DNA from: Mergibacter septicus
GTDB lineage: Bacteria > Pseudomonadota > Gammaproteobacteria > Enterobacterales > Pasteurellaceae
DNA: 64,000 bases
NCBI RefSeq assembly: GCF_003265225.1
Contig: NZ_CP022013.1
Span: 963,001-1,027,000, forward strand
Direction of reading: 5' to 3'
In this document: one piece after another, positions 52,701-62,149 of the stretch
How the letters are laid out: each line of letters starts with the position of its first letter
How positions within the stretch are numbered: the first letter of the stretch is position 1
Program-made: the position numbers and the translations under genes
The notes under the pieces: model-generated
What the model was told of the DNA's origin: nothing
Database searches by the model: none
The model's input: only the letters and a program-made list of their open reading frames with translations

Positions 52701-54207
52701 CGTAAATAACTCGTGGTTGTGTCGATAACACTGCAAATGGGGTGTCATCGCCCATTGAACCAACAGCTTCTTGCCCATTTTCCCCTAAAACACGAATAAT
52801 ACCTTCTAACTCCTCCTGATCATATCCAAACTGCTTTTGATAAATTGTTAAAGTTGTGGTATCAAAATCTGCATAACCTAAAGGGGCATTCTCCATCTGT
52901 TCAAAAGGAATAAGACGATGGACATTCTTATCCAGCCATTCTCTATATGGATGGCGAGCTTTCAACTCTTGATCAATCTGCTGAGAATGTAAAAGTTTAC
53001 CTTGTTCAGTATCAATTACTAGCAATTCCCCCGGTCCTACTCGTCCTTTTTCTATTACCTCATCTGGGGCGTAATCCCAAATTCCCACTTCACTGGCAAT
53101 AGTAATTAACTTATCTTGAGTAATGACATAACGAGCGGGACGTAACCCATTGCGATCTAAATTACAGGCAACGTGTCGCCCATCACTTAATACAATTCCC
53201 GCAGGTCCGTCCCAAGGTTCCATATGCATTGAATTAAAATCATAAAAAGCTCGCAAATCATCATCCATATCAGGATTATGCTGCCAAGCTGGTGGAATTA
53301 ATAAACGCATTGCCCGAAAAAGATCCATACCACCATTGACAAAAAGCTCCAACATATTATCTAACGAACTTGAATCTGAACCGCTTTCATTTACAAATGG
53401 GGCGATAGTCTGTAAATCCGGAATTAACGGTGTGGTATATTTATAGGCTCTCGCTCTCGCCCACGCACGGTTGCCTGAAATCGTATTAATTTCACCATTA
53501 TGCGCAAGATAACGAAAAGGTTGTGCTAACTTCCATTTTGGTAAGGTATTAGTTGAAAAACGTTGATGAAAAAGGCAAATTCCACTTTCCATACGTAAAT
53601 CGGCTAAATCAAGGTAAAATTTTGCGAGATCTTTGGGAATACAAAGTCCCTTATAAATAATCACTTGGCTAGATAAACTACAAATATAGAAATCAGGGTG
53701 GTCAATTCTTTTTTCAATACGACGCCGTGCCATAAACAGTCGCCGTTCCATATCTTTTATTCCCCAACCAGCAGGCGCATTAACAAAAACTTGTTTAATC
53801 GCTGGTAAACTTGATGCGGCAATCGAACCTAATACAGCGGGATTAATCGCAACATCACGCCAAGCAGTAATAGTTAATGTTTCCCGTGTTAATTCTTCTT
53901 TAATAATCGCTGAATAGGTGTTGATTAATTCAGGATCCGTTGGAAAGAAGATTTGCCCAACGCCAAAATCTTTGGTTAAACGAAACCCTTGCTCTTCGGC
54001 AATATGTTGAAAAAAACGTTTTGGCATTTGTAAATGCAAGCCACACCCATCACCCGTTTTTCCGTCTGATAAGACTGCACCTCGGTGTTGCATTCGTGAT
54101 AACCCTAAGATAGCAGTACGCACCACTTTATGGCTTGGCTCCCCTTCTAAATGCGCAATTAAGCCAAAACCACAGTTTTCTCTTACTTCGTTTTTATCGT
54201 AAAGCAT
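49741..54207 (-). CDS. gltB: Glutamate synthase (NADPH) large subunit
   Basis: 1488 residues. [20 protein letters not shown] shows an 11-residue propeptide before the nucleophilic Cys12 of the glutaminase domain. The central synthase domain has [14 protein letters not shown] and the FMN/3Fe-4S region with [20 protein letters not shown]; a C-terminal beta-helix follows. With GltD it makes two glutamates from glutamine and 2-oxoglutarate. A good promoter (54274-54302) lies upstream, and two Fur-like sites lie about 100 bp beyond that. Confidence 0.96.
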   Translation of the reverse strand: [1488 protein letters not shown]

Positions 54208-54273
54208 AATCTCACTTCCCTAACTATGTTGTTGCCTGTTTATCGTTGTTTTATATTTGTTATTATCAATTTG

Positions 54274-54302
54274 AACATACAAAAAAGGTAAAAGTTAGTC
54301 AA
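54274..54302 (-). promoter_or_regulatory. gltB promoter
   Basis: On the minus strand TTGACT, 17-bp spacer, TATGTT, with transcription starting about 60 bp before the gltB ATG. Confidence 0.7.
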
Positions 54303-54403
54303 AAAAAATTTTATAAAAACTATAAAAATCTCATTTTTATTGATGAAACTCGCCTATATTTAGCTTTTTTTTAAATAATCTATGATTTTTATTCAAGATA
54401 ATT

Positions 54404-54444
54404 AGATGATAATTATTATCATCTAATAAAATAATCATTATTTT
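54404..54444. promoter_or_regulatory. fur box: Two Fur-type boxes between gltB and dapD
   Basis: TGATAATTATTATCA (54407-54421) matches the 7-1-7 Fur consensus TGATAAT-N-ATTATCA at all 14 defined positions, and the palindrome extends 3 bp on each side. A second palindrome AAAATAATCATTATTTT (54428-54444) matches less fully; the centres are 22 bp apart. They end 9 bp before the dapD -35. Confidence 0.78.
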
Positions 54445-54453
54445 TAGCCGTTA

Positions 54454-54482
54454 TTTACTTTTTATCAAACCTAAAATATGTT
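54454..54482 (+). promoter_or_regulatory. dapD promoter
   Basis: TTTACT, 17-bp spacer, TATGTT, about 44 bp before the dapD ATG. Confidence 0.6.
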
Positions 54483-54526
54483 AAAAAGCTAGCTTCTTTT
54501 TTTAATTCAGTTTTACAGGAAAAACT

Positions 54527-55354
54527 ATGTCAAACTTACAAACTATTATCGAAACCGCATTTGAACGCCGTGCAGAAATCACACCAAAAACTGTTGATAC
54601 AGAAACAAAAACAGCCATTGAGACTGTTATCGCTGATCTTGATAGCGGTAAATTACGTGTTGCCGAAAAAATCAATGGTGAATGGATTGTTAATCAATGG
54701 GTAAAAAAAGCGGTATTACTCTCTTTTCGTATCAATGATAATCAATTAGTTGCAGGTGCTGAAACAAACTATTACGACAAAGTACCAATGAAATTCGCCG
54801 ATTATGATCAAGCTCGTTTTCAAGCCGAAGGTTTTCGAGTGGTACCACCAGCCGCAGTACGCCAAGGTGCCTACATTGCAAAAAATACCGTATTAATGCC
54901 TTCTTATGTAAACATTGGAGCTTATGTTGATGAAGGTACTATGGTTGACACTTGGGCAACCGTTGGCTCTTGTGCACAAATTGGTAAAAATGTACATCTT
55001 TCAGGTGGTGTTGGAATTGGTGGGGTATTAGAACCTTTACAAGCAAATCCGACCATTATTGAAGATAACTGCTTTATCGGTGCTCGTTCTGAAATTGTTG
55101 AGGGGGTTATCGTAGAAGAAGGTTCTGTTATTTCGATGGGTGTGTTCATTGGTCAAAGCACTAAAATTTATGACCGAGAAACAGGTGAAATTCACTATGG
55201 TCGTGTTCCTGCTGGTTCTGTTGTGGTATCAGGTAGTTTACCTAGCAAAGACGGTTCACACAGTCTTTACTGTGCAGTTATCGTTAAAAAAGTTGATGCA
55301 AAAACCCGTGCTAAAGTTGGTATTAATGAGCTATTACGTTCAATTGATGAATAA
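54527..55354 (+). CDS. dapD: Tetrahydrodipicolinate N-succinyltransferase
   Basis: 275 residues, full length. The left-handed beta-helix hexapeptides ([40 protein letters not shown]) and [20 protein letters not shown] are DapD. It is a step in lysine and diaminopimelate synthesis. AGGA precedes the ATG. Divergent from gltB, which makes the glutamate used by the next DAP-pathway step. Confidence 0.96.
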   Translation: MSNLQTIIETAFERRAEITPKTVDTETKTAIETVIADLDSGKLRVAEKINGEWIVNQWVKKAVLLSFRINDNQLVAGAETNYYDKVPMKFADYDQARFQAEGFRVVPPAAVRQGAYIAKNTVLMPSYVNIGAYVDEGTMVDTWATVGSCAQIGKNVHLSGGVGIGGVLEPLQANPTIIEDNCFIGARSEIVEGVIVEEGSVISMGVFIGQSTKIYDRETGEIHYGRVPAGSVVVSGSLPSKDGSHSLYCAVIVKKVDAKTRAKVGINELLRSIDE

Positions 55355-55492
55355 TAAATGAACGTTTAGATGAAAAAATAATTTATCTTAACGTAAAATA
55401 CTATAAAGTTATGTAATTTTTGATTATACTTGCCGCAGATCTGAGCTGTAAATAATACTCAGGTTTCTCTCAAATTTTTTAGGAGTTCGATT

Positions 55493-56062
55493 ATGAAAAA
55501 AACATTACTAGCTGTAGTTATTGCTGGAAGTCTAATGATGACAGGTTGTTTTGATCAAGAAAATAAAACCCCTACAAGCAATACCACTACACCAACGGTT
55601 GAAAGTCAGAAAGAAACTAAAGAAACAGTGAAAGAAACTGTCGCTACTGAAATTGAAACTGCTAAACAAGTTATCACTGATAGTGCAAATACTGTTGTAG
55701 ATAAAGCCACTGAAATCAAAGAGGCTAGTGCAGCTAAAATTGATGAGGTGAAACAAGCAACATCTGAAACAGCCAATGAGCTTGCTGAAAAAGCAAGTGA
55801 AATCAAAGAAGCAGTCGCTACTACTGTTGATGATGCGAAAAAAGCAACTATTGAAAAAACCAATGAAGTTGCTGAAAAAGCAGACGAGCTAAAAGATAAT
55901 GCAAGCGAAAAAGTAGAAACAGCCAAGCAAATTCTCAGTGAAGCAGCTACTTCTGCTACAGATCAAGTAAGTGAAATCAAAGATCAGGTAATTCAAAAAG
56001 TTGACGAAACAAAAGACATTATTGAAATACCAAAACAAGAAGCTGAAAAAACAGCTGAATAA
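55493..56062 (+). CDS. Lipoprotein with long amphipathic helical repeats
   Basis: 189 residues with signal peptide and lipobox MMTGC (Cys19). Residues about 40-185 are free of Pro until the end and are built of 11-residue-like repeats rich in Ala, Glu, Lys and Thr (patterns such as ATEIKEASAAKIDEVKQATS, NEVAEKADELKDNASEKVET), much like LEA or apolipoprotein-type helices. No Cys, Trp or His in the repeat part. I do not recognise a named family. AGGAG ribosome site; own terminator. A periplasmic rod or membrane-surface helix is inference. Confidence 0.75.
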   Translation: MKKTLLAVVIAGSLMMTGCFDQENKTPTSNTTTPTVESQKETKETVKETVATEIETAKQVITDSANTVVDKATEIKEASAAKIDEVKQATSETANELAEKASEIKEAVATTVDDAKKATIEKTNEVAEKADELKDNASEKVETAKQILSEAATSATDQVSEIKDQVIQKVDETKDIIEIPKQEAEKTAE

Positions 56063-56088
56063 AAACACATAGTATCCATAATATTCCT

Positions 56089-56120
56089 AAACTCCACTGC
56101 AGTGGAGTTTATTTATTTTA
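56089..56120 (+). terminator. Terminator of the helical lipoprotein gene
   Basis: Perfect palindrome of two 11-nt arms, AAACTCCACTG / CAGTGGAGTTT, followed by TATTTATTTT. Confidence 0.8.
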
Positions 56121-56470
56121 CAAATTACCACCATTATTTAAATAAAATAAACTTTATTCAAAAACAAGAATAAATTAATATTAAATAATATTATTATCTT
56201 ATTTAAATTTAATTAAGTATAACTATTTTATCTCCGTTATTTCTTCTCTTTTTAACATAGCTATTCTATTCTAAACCATTTATTTAAACTCAAAAAATTC
56301 AATTAAAACAACAACTAAAGTTACTGTTACTATACGCAATAATTGAGATTTTACTCTGTAAAATAAATGATAACTAATTTACTAAATAAATAATCCCAAA
56401 AAAGTTATTTCTATTATTCCTTTTATGTATATAACGATATTTTTATTCTATATTTTCTCCATAAAAAGTT
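56111..56470. other. AT-rich intergenic region before feo
   Basis: About 360 bp, very AT-rich, no ORF with coding character and no recognised RNA. Confidence 0.5.
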
Positions 56471-56484
56471 TTGACAAAAGTCAA
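56471..56484. promoter_or_regulatory. FNR-type site upstream of feoAB
   Basis: TTGACAAAAGTCAA: perfect dyad with half sites TTGAC and GTCAA, matching TTGAT-N4-ATCAA at eight of ten defined positions. It lies 112 bp before feoA. feoAB is anaerobically activated by FNR in E. coli. Confidence 0.6.
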
Positions 56485-56525
56485 TGAAAGATAAAATTCT
56501 ACCTGTTAGACTTTTAAAATAAAAT

Positions 56526-56563
56526 TGAGAATTAATCTTAATTATATTAAGAAATAATTCTCA
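56526..56563. promoter_or_regulatory. 38-nt inverted repeat before feoA (possible Fur site)
   Basis: Outer arms TGAGAATTA / TAATTCTCA and inner arms CTTAAT / ATTAAG. Each outer arm resembles one half of a Fur box (TGATAAT with one change). It ends 32 bp before the feoA ATG. Confidence 0.5.
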
Positions 56564-56595
56564 GTACTTTTTATTAAATTTTTAGGAAATACCCA

Positions 56596-56865
56596 ATGTC
56601 TATTCTTTACTCTTTAAATAACCTGCCACAAGGTGGTATCGCATATATTGAAAAGATTGTTGCAAATCCTATATTTGGCGAGCAAGATCAGGTCGTTAGT
56701 CGGCGTTTGGCTGATTTAGGTTTTTCACCCTATATTCCAATTAAAATAATAGCCAAAGGCTGGCTAGGGCGTGGACCTTATGTAGTACAACTGAATCATC
56801 ATACACAATTTTCACTACGCCGTGCTGAAGCCGAAAAAATTGTTTGCACCCTTCATCATACTTAA
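56596..56865 (+). CDS. feoA: Ferrous iron transport protein FeoA
   Basis: 89 residues with an SH3-like fold: LNNLPQGGIAYIEKIVANPI, RRLADLGFSPYIPIKII, GPYVVQLNHHTQFSLRRAEA. It assists FeoB at the membrane. TTAGGAAAT precedes the ATG; feoB starts 36 bp later. Confidence 0.92.
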   Translation: MSILYSLNNLPQGGIAYIEKIVANPIFGEQDQVVSRRLADLGFSPYIPIKIIAKGWLGRGPYVVQLNHHTQFSLRRAEAEKIVCTLHHT

Positions 56866-56901
56866 TCCGATTGAATAAACTAACCTTAAAATCATCATAA
56901 T

Positions 56902-58776
56902 ATGAAGAATAATTTATCTTTTGCTCTAGTTGGGCAACCTAACTGAGGGAAAACCGCATTATTTAATCTTTTAACTGGTTCTAATTCCAAAATTGCCAAT
57001 TATCCCGGGGTAACAGTCGATCGCCGTGAAGGTTATTTACTCGCACAAAGAAAAGTTAAAATCATTGACTTACCCGGCACTTATAGCCTACGCACAACCA
57101 GTCCTGATGAGGATATCTCACGTCAAGTATTATTCGGACAATTAGGTCAACGACCTGATGCCATCATTGCCGTTGCAGATGCAACCAATTTACGTATGAC
57201 CTTACGTCTGGTTTTAGAATTAAAACAGCTTGATTTACCTATGGTTGTTGCCCTTAATTTATTTGATTTAGCCAAAGCTCGAGGGATAAAAATTGATACA
57301 GAAAAAATGAGCAAACTATTAGGTATCAGTGTGATTGCTACAACGGCGATTAAAAAAAAGGAATCAGCACAAATTCAACAAGCTATCTTACAATTAGCTA
57401 ATAGTCGGCTAAAAACCTCTACCAAGAATCCACAAACTATTGCAAATGAAATCGATCACTTAGATAGCCAACAACTCTATCAGGAAGTCGATCGTATTTT
57501 ATCCGTTTGTGTTTCTCAGCCCCATCAATTACCCACTTGGCATCAAAAATTAGATGCTATTGTATTGCACCCTATTTCGGGAGTATTGATTCTTTTAACT
57601 ATTCTTTTTGTTATGTTTCAAGCGGTCTATGCTTGGGCAACACCTATTATGGATTTGATTGAAAATAGCATTGCCAATTTAAGTCAATGGGTCGCAACCA
57701 CTCTGCCAGCAGGTATGCTAAACGATCTTTTAGTTGATGGAGTGATCGCTGGTGTGGGAAGTGTACTAGTCTTTTTACCACAAATTACACTTCTTTTTGC
57801 TCTGATTCTCTTGCTAGAAGATTCGGGATATTTACCTCGTGCCGCTTATTTATTAGATAATTTCTTGGCAAAAACAGGGCTATCTGGGCGTGCCTTTATT
57901 CCTTTACTTTCTAGTTTTGCCTGTGCAATTCCTTCAGTTATGTCAGCTAGAACCATTCATAATCCACGAGAACGTTTGGTTACTATTGCTATTGCCCCTC
58001 TATTAACCTGTTCTGCACGCTTACCTGTATATGCTTTGATTATTGCAGCTGTTATTCCAGATCAAAAGATCTGGGGAATATTTAATTTACAAGGCATAAC
58101 TCTTTTTGCTTTATATCTTATTGGCGTGCTTTCTGCTGGTATGATTGCCTTTCTAATGAAACTTTTTGCTAGTAAGAAAGGTAAAATCCAACAATTTCCA
58201 CTATTAATGGAATTACCTACTTATCGTCTGCCTAATCTTCGCCATATTCTGATCGCATTATGGGAACGTGTGAGTGCTTTTTTAAAGCGTGCTGGCACAA
58301 TTATTTTTGCAATCAGTATCATCTTATGGGCTTTAGTAACCTTTCCAGAAGCACCAATTAATGCTACCTCTCCTGCAATCGATTATAGTTTTGCAGGTAT
58401 GCTAGGTAATCTGATTCAACCGATCTTTGCTCCTATCGGCTTTACTTGGGAAATGTGTATAGCAATGATCCCGGGATTGGCAGCACGTGAAGTTGTGGTA
58501 GCAACATTAGGGACGGTGTATTCCGTTGCAGCGACTTCTGAAGAAATGACGGAACACGCTTTGATAAATTTAATCAATACTAACTGGGGATTACCAACCG
58601 CTTTCGCTTTTCTTGCGTGGTATGTTTACGCTCCGATGTGTTTAGCAACACTAGCAGTCATTAAACGTGAAACCAATTCAAATACAAAAACAGTACTTAT
58701 CGCTGGGTATCTTACTGGCTTAGCTTATCTAATTGCTTTAATTACCTATCAAATTGCATTGAGGTTAGTATCATGA
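56902..58776 (+). pseudogene. feoB: Ferrous iron transporter FeoB with an in-frame TGA in the P-loop
   Basis: Reading from ATG 56902 gives MKNNLSFALVGQPN, then TGA (56944-56946), then GKTALFNLLTGSNSKIANYP and an open frame to 58776, 625 codons in all. The TGA takes the place of the x in G1 motif GxPNxGKT, normally Cys or Ser. The rest is intact: G3 DLPGTYSL, G4 NLFD-type, and the C-terminal permease with two Gate motifs (PRAAYLLDNFLAKTGLSGRA, PFACAIPSV-like and MIPGLAAREVVVATLGTVYS). A single base change (TCA, TGC or TGT to TGA) explains it. The first later ATG is at 57196, which would lose the GTPase P-loop. A recent nonsense mutation or a base-call error is most likely. Confidence 0.85.
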
Positions 58777-58913
58777 TTCAAACAACTATTGTGATAGCAA
58801 TGATTGTTGCGGCAAGCATCTATCTCGCTTACTACTTTTTCGGTAAAAAGAAAAAAAACACTTGTGGTAGTTGTAATGCCTGTCATTGCAAGACGAAAGA
58901 TAAATCCTGTTGA
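58773..58913 (+). CDS. FeoB-associated Cys-rich membrane protein
   Basis: 46 residues: one membrane helix (TIVIAMIVAASIYLAYYFF), a Lys stretch and a tail with five cysteines (CGSCNACHC and KSC). The start overlaps the feoB stop (ATGA), so it is translated by coupling to feoB. This tiny family sits behind feoB in many bacteria and may bind iron or stabilise FeoB. It is usually missed by gene callers. Confidence 0.85.
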   Translation: MIQTTIVIAMIVAASIYLAYYFFGKKKKNTCGSCNACHCKTKDKSC

Positions 58914-58925
58914 TAACCACCAATC

Positions 58926-58956
58926 AAAAAAGCAAGCGATAAACGCTTGCTTTTTT
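58926..58956. terminator. Bidirectional terminator between feo and glyA
   Basis: 13-bp perfect stem AAAAAAGCAAGCG / CGCTTGCTTTTTT with ATAAA loop between convergent transcription units. Confidence 0.92.
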
Positions 58957-58972
58957 AAAGATTAATATCTGA

Positions 58973-60223
58973 TTAAGCATAAACAGGGAAACGTTTACAT
59001 AAGTCTAATACTTGTTGTTTCACCTTTTCAATAACCGCTTGATCGTCAATATTATCTAAAATATCACAGATCCAATTTGCTAACTGTTTTGCTTCAATAT
59101 CTTTGAAGCCACGGCGAGTAATTGATGGTGTACCAATACGGATACCCGATGTTACAAATGGGCTATTTGGATCATTTGGTACTGCATTTTTATTTACCGT
59201 GATATTTGCTTTCCCTAAAGCGGCATCCGCAGCTTTACCAGTCAAACCTTTACTGACTAAATTAACAAGGAATAAGTGATTTTCAGTACCATTTGAAACT
59301 ATGTCATAGCCACGAAGTTGGAAGATTTCAACCATTGCTTTCGCATTTTTGACAACTTGCTGTTGATATTGTTTAAATTCTGGCTCCATCGCTTCTTTAA
59401 AACAGACTGCTTTGGCGGCAATAACGTGCATTAATGGACCGCCTTGTCCTGCTGGAAAAACTGCACTATTTAACTTTTTGTATAAAGCTTCATCACCATT
59501 TGCCAAAATTAATCCACCTCTTGGACCTGCTAAGGTTTTGTGTGTGGTAGTGGTAACAACATGGGCATAAGGTAATGGGCTAGGATAAACACCAGCGGCA
59601 ATTAAGCCAGCAACATGAGCCATATCCACAAACAAATAAGCCCCTACTTCATCGGCAATTTCACGCATTTTTGCCCAATCAACAATTTGAGAGTAAGCTG
59701 AAAAACCACCAACAATCATTTTAGGTTTTACTTTCAACGCTTGTTGGCGTAACGCTTCATAATCAATCACACCTTCATCGGTAATTCCATACTGCTCTGC
59801 ATGGTAAATTTTGCCAGAAAAACTCACCGCTGCACCGTGGGTTAAATGCCCTCCGTGAGCAAGACTCATTCCTAAAATGGTATCACCGGGCTGTAATAAT
59901 GCCATATACACTGCCGCATTTGCTTGAGAACCTGAATGTGGTTGAACATTCGCATAATCTGAACCAAATAGAGCTTTAGCACGATCAATTGCTAATTGTT
60001 CAATAATATCAACATATTCACACCCACCATAATAGCGTTTCCCCGGATAACCTTCCGCATACTTATTCGTTAATTGTGAGCCTTGAGCTTGCATTACTCT
60101 AGGGCTAGTGTAGTTTTCTGAAGCGATTAGTTCTATATGCTCTTCTTGGCGGCGATCTTCTGCTTGAATAGCTTGCCATAAAATTGGATCGTAATCTGCC
60201 AAATTCATTTCTCGTGTCAACAT
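58973..60223 (-). CDS. glyA: Serine hydroxymethyltransferase
   Basis: 416 residues. [48 protein letters not shown] and the PLP lysine in [16 protein letters not shown] are all present. It makes glycine and C1 units, which feed purH in the next gene. AGGGAGG ribosome site. Its promoter (60382-60409) leaves an untranslated leader of about 150 nt, in which I see no known riboswitch. Confidence 0.96.
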   Translation of the reverse strand: MLTREMNLADYDPILWQAIQAEDRRQEEHIELIASENYTSPRVMQAQGSQLTNKYAEGYPGKRYYGGCEYVDIIEQLAIDRAKALFGSDYANVQPHSGSQANAAVYMALLQPGDTILGMSLAHGGHLTHGAAVSFSGKIYHAEQYGITDEGVIDYEALRQQALKVKPKMIVGGFSAYSQIVDWAKMREIADEVGAYLFVDMAHVAGLIAAGVYPSPLPYAHVVTTTTHKTLAGPRGGLILANGDEALYKKLNSAVFPAGQGGPLMHVIAAKAVCFKEAMEPEFKQYQQQVVKNAKAMVEIFQLRGYDIVSNGTENHLFLVNLVSKGLTGKAADAALGKANITVNKNAVPNDPNSPFVTSGIRIGTPSITRRGFKDIEAKQLANWICDILDNIDDQAVIEKVKQQVLDLCKRFPVYA

Positions 60224-60381
60224 TGTACCCTCCCTATATTTTTACTGAATAATAAAAGAATAAAGATAAAAAAATAGTTACTGCTATAAAATACTGAAGC
60301 TGTAACTCATTTCATTTTACATTACTACTATATAATAATGATTTAACCTAATCCTAACTTAGGTCAAAGTTAAACCATTTC

Positions 60382-60409
60382 ATTATACAAACTGCAAAGC
60401 AGTTGGCAA
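60382..60409 (-). promoter_or_regulatory. glyA promoter with a dyad in the spacer
   Basis: On the minus strand TTGCCA (60404-60409), 16-bp spacer, perfect TATAAT (60382-60387). The spacer contains AACTGC-TTT-GCAGTT, a perfect dyad (60390-60404) placed as an operator would be. It does not match PurR or MetR consensus. Confidence 0.65.
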
Positions 60410-60429
60410 TCATAGTTCCAACTTATATT

Positions 60430-62031
60430 TTAATGCCGAAAATGACGAATTCCAGTTAAAACCATCACCATATTATGTTGATCTGCTGCGGCTATCACTT
60501 CCTGATCTCGAATAGAACCGCCCGGCTGAATAACACAACTTACCCCTACTTCTGCCGCTGCATCAATCCCATCTCGAAATGGAAAAAATGCGTCTGAAGC
60601 CATTACAGCACCCACAACACTTAATCCTTCCTCTTGTGCTTTTATACCTGCAATTTTAGCCGAGTAAACCCGACTCATTTGCCCTGCACCAATCCCTACG
60701 GTTTGTTGATTTTTAGCATAAACAATCGCATTCGATTTAACAAACTTTGCTACCTTCCAACAGAATAACAAATCTTGTAACTCTTGCTCTGTCGGTTGTC
60801 GTTTACTGACAACTTGCAAATCTTCTTTACTGACATTTGCGAGATCAGTATCTTGCACTAAAAGTCCACCATTCACCCGTTTAAAATCAAATCGCTCCCT
60901 TGCTTGTTGCCATCCCCCACAAGCTAATACCCGAATATTTTTCTTAGATTGTAAAATGGTTTGAGCAGCAACACTAATACTCGGTGCAATAATCACTTCA
61001 ACAAATTGGCGTTCAAGAATGGTTTGTGCGGTAACGGCATCTAATTCTTGGTTAAAAGCAATAATTCCCCCAAATGCAGAGGTTGGATCGGTTTGATAAG
61101 CTCGTTGATAAGCTGTTAGTAGATCATCTGCTACCGCTACGCCACAAGGGTTTGCGTGTTTCACAATCACACAAGCAGGCAAGTCAAATTGTTTGACACA
61201 CTCTAATGCGGTATCGACATCAGCGATATTATTATAAGATAAAGCTTTCCCCTGTAATTGGGTGGCACTGGCAACACACCCACAAGGCACTGTTGGTTCA
61301 ATATAAAAAGCCGCTTGTTGATGTCCATTCTCGCCGTATCGCATTAGCTGTTTACGGATAAAATTAAGGTTTAAAGTCCGAGGGAATTTACCACAAATTT
61401 CACTAACTTTTACTTCTTCAGTTGCATAATATGGTGGGACTAATTCCCCTAAATAATTTGCAATCATCGCATCATATTGTGCAGTATGTTCAAACGCTTT
61501 TACAGCAAGATCAAAACGTGTTTTTTCACTAAGACTATTTTCATTCTGTGCCATTTCAGCCAATACAGTAGAAAAATCGGCAGGATTCACCACAATCGTA
61601 ACATCACGATAATTCTTTGCCGCTGCTCTCACCATTGTTGGTCCACCAATATCAATATTTTCAATCGCAAAGGCTAATTGGCAATCAGGTTCGGCGATCA
61701 CTTGAGCAAAGGGATAAAGATTAACTACCACTAAATCTATTGTTTCAATCTGATGTTGTTCCATCACCTGATCATCTATTCCCCTCCGTCCTAAAATACC
61801 AGCGTGAATTTTAGGGTGCAGTGTTTTAATCCGACCTTCCATCATTTCAGGGAACTGCGTGTAATCTGCAACCTCCCTTACGGGAATCCCATTTTCTATC
61901 AATAACTTTGCCGTTCCTCCTGTTGAAAGTAATCTAACACCTCTTGCAACTAAAGCTTGAGCAAAATCTACAATACCTGTTTTATCTGAAACACTTAATA
62001 ACGCTTGACGAATTGGACGGTGGCTTGACAT
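60430..62031 (-). CDS. purH: Bifunctional AICAR formyltransferase / IMP cyclohydrolase
   Basis: 533 residues. The N-terminal MGS-like cyclohydrolase domain ([41 protein letters not shown]) and the C-terminal transformylase with the catalytic Lys-His of VKHANPCG are present. It takes AICAR, including that released by HisF/HisH, to IMP. AGAAGGAAAAG before the ATG. No clear terminator is seen before the glyA promoter. Confidence 0.96.
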   Translation of the reverse strand: MSSHRPIRQALLSVSDKTGIVDFAQALVARGVRLLSTGGTAKLLIENGIPVREVADYTQFPEMMEGRIKTLHPKIHAGILGRRGIDDQVMEQHQIETIDLVVVNLYPFAQVIAEPDCQLAFAIENIDIGGPTMVRAAAKNYRDVTIVVNPADFSTVLAEMAQNENSLSEKTRFDLAVKAFEHTAQYDAMIANYLGELVPPYYATEEVKVSEICGKFPRTLNLNFIRKQLMRYGENGHQQAAFYIEPTVPCGCVASATQLQGKALSYNNIADVDTALECVKQFDLPACVIVKHANPCGVAVADDLLTAYQRAYQTDPTSAFGGIIAFNQELDAVTAQTILERQFVEVIIAPSISVAAQTILQSKKNIRVLACGGWQQARERFDFKRVNGGLLVQDTDLANVSKEDLQVVSKRQPTEQELQDLLFCWKVAKFVKSNAIVYAKNQQTVGIGAGQMSRVYSAKIAGIKAQEEGLSVVGAVMASDAFFPFRDGIDAAAEVGVSCVIQPGGSIRDQEVIAAADQHNMVMVLTGIRHFRH

Positions 62032-62149
62032 ATCTTTTCCTTCTCTAGAATAAAAATAGTGGTTAAGGATAAAACAAAGTAAAGATTAAAAATAGAGAAA
62101 AAATGAAAATTTTATGCAAAGAAATAGTGGTTATTGATCACTCAATAAA

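Noticed and set aside
56944-56990. Selenocysteine insertion at the feoB TGA
   Set aside because: No compact stem-loop with a GU-bearing apical loop follows at the needed distance; only a four-pair stem with a long AU loop is seen. FeoB is not a known selenoprotein.
57196-58776. A separate 526-residue transporter gene starting at 57196
   Set aside because: It is the in-frame remainder of feoB; there is no ribosome site, and the upstream codons match FeoB up to the TGA.
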